A stretch of 64,000 bases of DNA from positions 9,920,001 to 9,984,000 of the forward strand of contig OY783221.1 of NCBI GenBank assembly GCA_963678705.1. The letters run 5' to 3'. The notes beneath the pieces are model-generated. The model worked only from the letters and a program-made list of their open reading frames with translations. It was not told where the DNA came from and ran no database searches. This document shows, piece by piece, positions 57,723 to 64,000 of the stretch. Made by a program: the position numbers and the translations under genes. The number at the start of each line of letters is the position of its first letter. Within the stretch, counting starts at the first letter, position 1. This DNA comes from Panorpa germanica. Lineage: Eukaryota > Arthropoda > Insecta > Mecoptera > Panorpidae.

Positions 57723-60700
57723 GTATTACAGTGCTCTAATAGTTACATATCACTTACATAAAAGTAACTAGATACATATACCAATTCTCTAAAAATATAT
57801 TTACGAGGAGAGCTCGAAAAATAATCGCCGTTATTTAGTGATAAACAGAAGATTGCCGGCTTTTTGTAGTCAACACAAACCAAGAAAATAAACGAATAAG
57901 TTTGTAGGAATCGTCGATGTACGATATCAGACCATTCTCAACAGCTTCTTCTAGAAAAATTCAGCTACCAGAAAGCTAAATGCAAAAGTAACACTTTAAA
58001 GATAAACAAACAAACAGTTTTCTGCAGAACAATTTGGCTAGTTGAAGAAACACTATGACAAATGGTTCAATTTAAATGGTAAGTATGTATGTCGAAAAAT
58101 AATGTAAAGCTGTAGTTTTAAAAACATTAAAAAATATTTGTAAAAATACAGGCTTATCACTTATAGACAAACGACAAACTTGTACATTCAATAACAATTA
58201 ATTTCTCTAATAATATTAATTTCTTTAAATGAAAATTTATAATTAGTCATTGGAGAATACTTCAAAAATATTAAAACCATGATTATTCATACAATATAAT
58301 ATTTGTAAAATGAAATATTCCAAATTAAACTTTTTTCAATAAAGCATTTCGACATTTTGCAATTACTGACAAAATATTCTATTATTTTAATTAATTTTTC
58401 CTATATTTATTAATCAAACTAGTAAAAATGTTTTACCGGTTCAATTGTAACCCATATATTAAAGTCGTTACCAATTATCAATAGCCGATATCTAATTAGT
58501 AAAGTGAGAGAGAACGTAAAGTGGAGAGAGAGGGAATTGTATGATTGGCATGTCTATAATCTCCGTTAAGCCCAAGGGTATCCAGAGGAATATACACTGT
58601 TGCAAAAAAATTGTTCAATTGGTCTAAAATTTCAATATATTTGTATTCTGTTAATTTTTTCATAAGCTAAAATTGACAAATTATTGTCAGAATTATGCCC
58701 TCACTAATATGTTTTAACAGACTTATTATTTCTGAAGAAAAACTATCAAAATTACTGCAGAAGATTCCAACAAAAGAACACAACATATACAACCTTTCTA
58801 ATTAAACATATTTTAAATATGATACTTATATATTTCTAATTAAAACTACCTTATATACATAAGAACATGTACATATGATTTTTTTAATTATTTCAATCCT
58901 GTATCACTCTATATTCGTAACGCAAAGAAACAATTTTATGCATAGACAAATAATAAAAAATCAGAATATATAAAACAGAAAATGAAGTATTATGCAAATT
59001 TTCCACGACCTAAAGGATGCCTAAATATTAAAGCTATTGTGGATTTAATTTCTCTTTCCAAACGACTAAAAGATTCTATTTTATTAGTGAAGAGTGTCAC
59101 TCCATCAGTAATTACTAGAGTCTCCAAAGAAAGATTATTTATTTCCATGATTACAAAAATAAATACATAATATACATGTACAATATTATATCATTAGCTT
59201 CTGAGATGTACTTAGCATGCAAATATATACACAATACATTTTTTAAACTTACCAGAATCTATTACTTTCAATTTGTGCAACATGTAGATGAGTATTCACC
59301 TGTACACAAAGTGTCCAATACACAGGATCATACCAAAAGTAAAAATAAATATTCAAGCGGATGAATAATTATATTAAAATTAAAGTCTTTTACTTTAGGC
59401 ATCATATATAGCACTATCACTACTATTTAAATTACTACAAAACTATATTTTATACTACCAACACTTGTAGAAACATTTAATACATTTTAAAATACAAGCA
59501 ACAATTTTAATTTAAATAAAAATAGATTTCATAGTTTGGGTCATTTATAATGGGGCAAAACCTGGTCTAACTTTTATTTGCTCAACAAAATTATTATAGA
59601 GGGATATATATTGCATATTTAATAAGCTTACTATGCTAAACTATCTGTTAGTGATTTCGATAAAGAGATTTTTAAAGGACATAGTTCTGGAGTATCAGAA
59701 TCTGATGAGGAATATATGAAAAAGAAAATTGTAAATGGGTAACAATAAAAGTATTTAAACTGTTATCAATATTAATATGGTAAAGGATACATCTAAATAT
59801 GTTAAAAGGTAAATTATTTATAATAATTAGAAAAGTAATCAGGAAAAGTACCCTAAAATAGCCGGGCCACTTTTGTATAGTAAGCCCAGAAACAAATTAT
59901 TATTAAAAGATTGGAAGTTTGGATAAGAAAGCTTAGATAAAGATTGGATCCTAACTAACCACGTGTTACTTCAAATTTTAAAAAGTATTAAATGATTAGA
60001 CAGTACCTTTGTTATACTAATTTCACAATTTCTAATTAAATTTGTTGCGCAATAAGTGGCTACGTGTAACATAACCCCAAAAGAAAGTAATTTACAATTT
60101 GTGCAAAAAAAAATTATTCTACGTATAAAGTTTTATGTTTAAACAGTTATAGGGGTATTCAACACTAGTTTAACAACACAATTATAGAATAGTTTTTAAA
60201 AATATTAACAATTGATGTAATTAAAAATAATTACGTAACAATGACGCCCGCACAAAAACTACACGCAAACCTACTACCCGACTTCCACCTCGAGCGTTGA
60301 TGATGTGGAGGATCCACTGAACTGAAATTTGCAACGAATTATAAAATATTGATTATTAATTAAAATCATAATTAAATAAAAGAAGTTTTATTTTTAATGT
60401 ATTCAGATTAATTTTTAACACACATCTAATATAATTCTTTCTTTTATTGCATATAATTTCAGTTAATATTAGGTTAGCTTACACAGCTTTATAGCTCTTT
60501 ATAAAAAGAAAATAACTTAAATAATTAATTAAAATATTATCTAATTAATAAATAACATAATAAATAATAAAAATATTTATTTAAAACACCAAATTTGATA
60601 CTACGCCTAGAGATACTTCCGCCTTTCTAACGTTATTTTTCTTTTTCTTTTTGCTGCTACAGTCAGAGTGCTTACACGTCAGCAAACGTTTGAAACAGTT

Positions 60701-61816
60701 TTTTGTGCTTACAAAAATCATTTAAAATATTTAATTAAACTAATATAATAACGTATTTATGTATTTAAAGTTATAATTATTACTATTCGGTAGTGTACAT
60801 TTAATTAGTTTTAATCTAAGTTACCAATCAAAAACAGATTGTCTTTTGCAAGCTAAGATTCTAATACCCAACTGTGAGACATTTTCTTTGCAAAAGGTTT
60901 GTAGTTTAAATAATATTTACATATTGCATAATCAATATTAAAATTCAATTAATTTAATTAAAAACTATTCCTGCTTGAAATAATTGAATGCAATACATAT
61001 TTTTATTGTTAAAAAACCTAACCTAATTGTTCAGTGAATTCCTTTTATAGTGCAGTGCGACTAAAAATAATATGTTGTTATACTTGTTGCATGCTGAAAT
61101 GATAACATATTATGAATAATTCAAGCAGTAGAATTAGATGTACACCAATTTATATATTCCCCCTTTCCAAAGTAGTAAAAAATTAGAAGCTTTTCGGTAT
61201 AACTTTGATGCATCTTACTTGTAGATTTGTTTTTAACATTTCTGATATCTGAATCATTTAATTTGGTTTGTATCCGAACTCATTTTACCCTTAATTGTTC
61301 TTCCCTTAACAATAATTTTACTATCTAATTGAATTGATGGTTCAAAGTAAATCAGTAAATTTAAATAACCAATTTGCTTCTGATTCTTATTAGATTTTTT
61401 AATGTTTTACAAAGCCCCAAACAGACTATTGCAAATAAATATTCATAGTATGCTATCTGATCATTAAAATATAATTGTTGTGAGTGCGAGTGAAAATAGT
61501 GTTTGTGTTTTTTATTGCCAATTCAATGGACACGTTCCTCCGCGAAGGGACAGTTTGATATTTACTGATAAAACGTGATATTTGAACTAACATTTTAATA
61601 TCTAGATTTTACCTTTGATAAAACTTTAAAATACCTGGCAAACGTAGTGTGTAGTGCTTTATTTTTGAAAACAATCTGCAGGGGTCTAGGGTGCAATGCT
61701 GAAGGGATTAAATGGTAAGTGCTGTTAGTTTTTCTATGCATGTTATCTACGCTTATATCCTATTACTCAACTCTTCATGTAGATAATATAATTAAAATAA
61801 ATAGCTTCTTCTTATA
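57723..61816. other. no supported gene; long spacer
   Basis: About 4.1 kb, very AT-rich. A short plus-strand frame near 59640-59745 (SDFDKEIFKGHSS, SESDEEYMKKK) is acidic, as in the N-termini of some DNA transposases, but nothing confirms that. Near 61712 AAATG|GTAAGTGC looks like a donor and AACAATCTGCAG 34 bases upstream like an acceptor. The mini-exon between them is speculative. Confidence 0.45.
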
Positions 61817-62640
61817 AGCTTGTATATTAAACAAATCAAATTATTCTATCTGATTTAAAATATTATGCAAAACAAACTAGTCATGTTGTAATATTTTTGA
61901 GTACTTTGATAAATGTTTGATATTTGAATCACTTGGAGCAGAAGTACCTTTATCAAACAGACTAAGTAGATGACTCTAATATGTCTCTGTATATAAAAGA
62001 CAATGAGTTCTTTATGAGTATACATTGATAGAGTTGAGTGATTATGATTCATGGTCAAGAATTAATTAAATGTTATTGAACAATCTACATTTATGTAAAT
62101 GTTACTATGTATATTTACTCTAAAATATTATATAAAACAGATAATAATACAGCAATACCTTCTAATATTTATGTAGTGCTTGCACCTGTTGCAATTGCTT
62201 CCAAAGAAGTTAAAATCTATTTTTAAATCGGTTTCTTATGTACAGTAAATCATTTGCAATTTTGCTATTTAATAAAATAAGATTTAGATTTAAGTTTTAA
62301 TGTTATCTAAAATGATTTTAGCCATGTGTAATATGACAACAATAGAATAATAATTCCATTTTCAATTACATTTATCTCTGCAGATGTCCTGGATACAAAT
62401 ATTGATTTATTGTTAATATATATTATTGTAAAAGAATTGTATGTTAATATTCATATGTGTGGTGGGTAATATTTATAAGTTTTCCATGAGTCCAGCTCAT
62501 ATTTTTCTAGATAGAAGCTGAAGAATAGCAAAACATGTCGTTTTAAAATATAGTATTTAAAGTATTTAAAAATTGATATAGGACACGTAACTTTCGGAAA
62601 TAAAATATTAAATAAGTATATAAAATCAAGCTTAATTTTT
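61817..62640 (+). repeat. direct tandem duplication, unit 1
   Basis: It is collinear with 62641-63483 over its whole length. Landmarks include TTAAAATATTATGCAAAACA, TTTTTGAGTACTTTGATAAA, ACCTTTATCAAACAGACTAA, ATGTCTCTGTATATAAAAGA, ATCTCTGCAGATGTCCTG and CACGTAACTTTCGGAAATAA. No coding frame is conserved between units; the 67-codon minus frame in unit 1 is not shared with an open equivalent of note. Confidence 0.95.
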
Positions 62641-63483
62641 ACGCTTGTATATTAAATTCAATTAAATTATTCTGATTTAAAATATTATGCAAAACAAACT
62701 AGACATATAGTAATATTTTTGAGTACTTTGATAAATGTTTGATATCTGAATCACTTGGTGCAGTAGTACCTTTATCAAACAGACTAAGTAGATGACTATA
62801 ATATGTCTCTGTATATAAAAGACAATGAGTTCTTTATTAACAATAACTTCTTATGATTATATATTGGTAGAGTTGAGTAATTATGATACATGGTCAAGAA
62901 TTAATTGAATGTTATTGAACAATCTACATTTATGTAAATATTACTATGTATATTTACTCTAAAATATTATATAAAATAGATAATGATTCAGCAATACGTT
63001 CTTATATTTATATAGTGCTTGCATCTGTTACAATTGCTTCAGAAGAAATTTAACATTCTATTTTTAAATCAGTTTATTAGGTACAGTATATCATTTGCAA
63101 TTTTACCATTGAAGAAAATTAGGATTTTGTTTTAAGTTTTACTGTTATTTAAAATGATTTTATCCATGTGAAATGTGACAACAATAGAATAATAATTCCA
63201 CTTTCAATTACATTTATCTCTGCAGACGTCCTGCATACAAATATTGATTTATTGTTAATATATATTATTGTAAAAGAATTGTATGTTAATATTCAGATGT
63301 ATGGTGGGTAATATTCATATATTTTCCATGGGTCCAGCTTATAATCTTGTACACAGAAGCTGAAGAGTAGCTTGAACAGGTCGATTTAAAGTGCAGTATT
63401 TAAATTATTGAAAAATTGATATAGGGCACGTAACTTTCGGATATAAAATATTAAATAAGTATATAAAATTAGGCTTAATTTTT
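62641..63483 (+). repeat. direct tandem duplication, unit 2
   Basis: Head-to-tail with unit 1 at an offset of about 822-843 bases. Differences are scattered substitutions and small indels, such as an added TTAACAATAACTTC segment near 62837. This suggests an old duplication. Function is unknown. Confidence 0.95.
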
Positions 63484-64000
63484 ATTAGATCAAATATTTC
63501 AAAAAAGAAGTGTATAAGTTCTAAAATATTTTAGCACAGACTTATATTTTTGGTGGTCATAATAATTCCTTTATGACATTAGATATTGTAGATAATATTA
63601 TTAACTGTAAATTGACCCCTATGGCTGTAGGTAAATTCTCTTGTGAAATCTATTAAACCTTTATACCTCTCAATACTAATTCAATAAACAACCGAACCAT
63701 TACTAAAAATATATTGACAGTAATAGGAGTAATCCATATATTTAGACCTCAATGTAATTGTGGTTAGATCACGTGATATGTCTTTACATCCTGCTGTCAT
63801 TGCCAGGACCCTCGTTGTCCTCGTTATCCTGGTCTCATTGTCCTTGCATAGCTTTCATAGTGTTCATGTTGTAGTTCTAGGACCTGGGTTATCTCGTTGC
63901 ATATGGAGATTGTTCATTGTCCAACCAGAATGTGCAAACACAATTAGTGCATACGTAGGTCTAGGTATATATAGCTGATAGTATCCATACATTGATGTCA
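63484..64000. other. unassigned; small GC-richer frame at the window edge
   Basis: A 72-codon plus frame at 63760-63978 (opening at GTG, no near ATG) has a hydrophobic LVVLVILVSLSLHS segment in a GC-richer patch. No splice acceptor or homologous family could be identified. It may belong to a repeat that continues past the window edge. Confidence 0.35.

Noticed and set aside
58590..60120. Possible DNA transposon bounded by TTGCAAAAAAATTGTTC and TTGTGCAAAAAAAAATTATTC
   Set aside because: The two words are in the same orientation, not inverted, and no transposase frame lies between them.
61480..61730. Possible mini-exon ending AAATG|GTAAGTGC
   Set aside because: Donor and acceptor words are present, but the enclosed 34 bases are too short and carry no protein signature. 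AT-rich DNA yields such pairs by chance.
1..64000. CRISPR arrays, operons, prophage, replication origins or other prokaryotic systems
   Set aside because: No regular spaced repeats and no ribosome-binding-site-led gene chains. Spliced structure and arthropod-type transposons indicate nuclear animal DNA.
1..64000. piRNA cluster, suggested by transposon fragments on both strands
   Set aside because: Fragment density and mixed orientation are also normal for ordinary intergenic or intronic DNA; only small-RNA data could support it.

Overview
This window looks like AT-rich nuclear DNA from an animal, most probably an insect or another arthropod. The evidence is the spliceosomal exon, the mariner-family transposase relics, several non-LTR retrotransposon (LINE) tails and a tRNA-derived SINE. 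The species cannot be named from the sequence. There is no dense ORF packing, operon, phage or CRISPR structure. Nearly all open frames are chance frames or reading frames across transposon debris.

Only one host-gene piece is convincing: a 150-base exon at 29410-29559 on the minus strand. It has a pyrimidine-rich acceptor, an ATG, a 35-codon signal-peptide-like frame and a GTAAG donor. It looks like the first coding exon of a secreted or membrane protein. The rest of that gene is either left of the window or in exons I could not recognise, so much of positions 1-29409 may be intron.

The remainder is a layered deposit of mobile elements, labelled here with my own names. LINE-A has purine-rich, basic C-termini and fragments near 3.3, 15.2, 26.8, 27.7, 39.6-40.3 and 53.7-54.1 kb. 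LINE-B carries RNase H and has fragments near 8.6, 11.8, 12.7, 22.0-23.0, 39.4, 54.5 and 56.4 kb. LINE-C (32.35-33.0 kb), LINE-D (41.3-41.8 kb) and LINE-E (49.8-49.95 kb) are single fragments. A tRNA-derived SINE has one full copy at 48734-49002 and fragments at 1.4, 10.2, 10.8 and 13.0 kb. There are three mariner relics (14.6, 44.3 and 53.2 kb).

There are also at least four families of short non-autonomous repeats. M1 has ends CCCAGTAAACA, M2 has CATTCCCACTCACT, M3 has GTGCGAC..GCGACATCC, and M4 has no clear terminal repeat. Several insertions keep target-site duplications visible by eye: LINE-A at 3.3 and 53.7 kb, LINE-C, LINE-D and the SINE.

Other structural features are an 83-bp-arm near-perfect hairpin (39165-39341), a possible foldback element with repeat-bearing arms (29880-31556), and a direct tandem duplication of about 0.82 kb (61817-63483). 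There are also four long (TA)n tracts and a G-quadruplex-prone run beside the exon. No intact autonomous transposon and no new gene system could be demonstrated; the most distinctive items are the hairpin, the tandem duplication, the foldback candidate and the miniature mariner.
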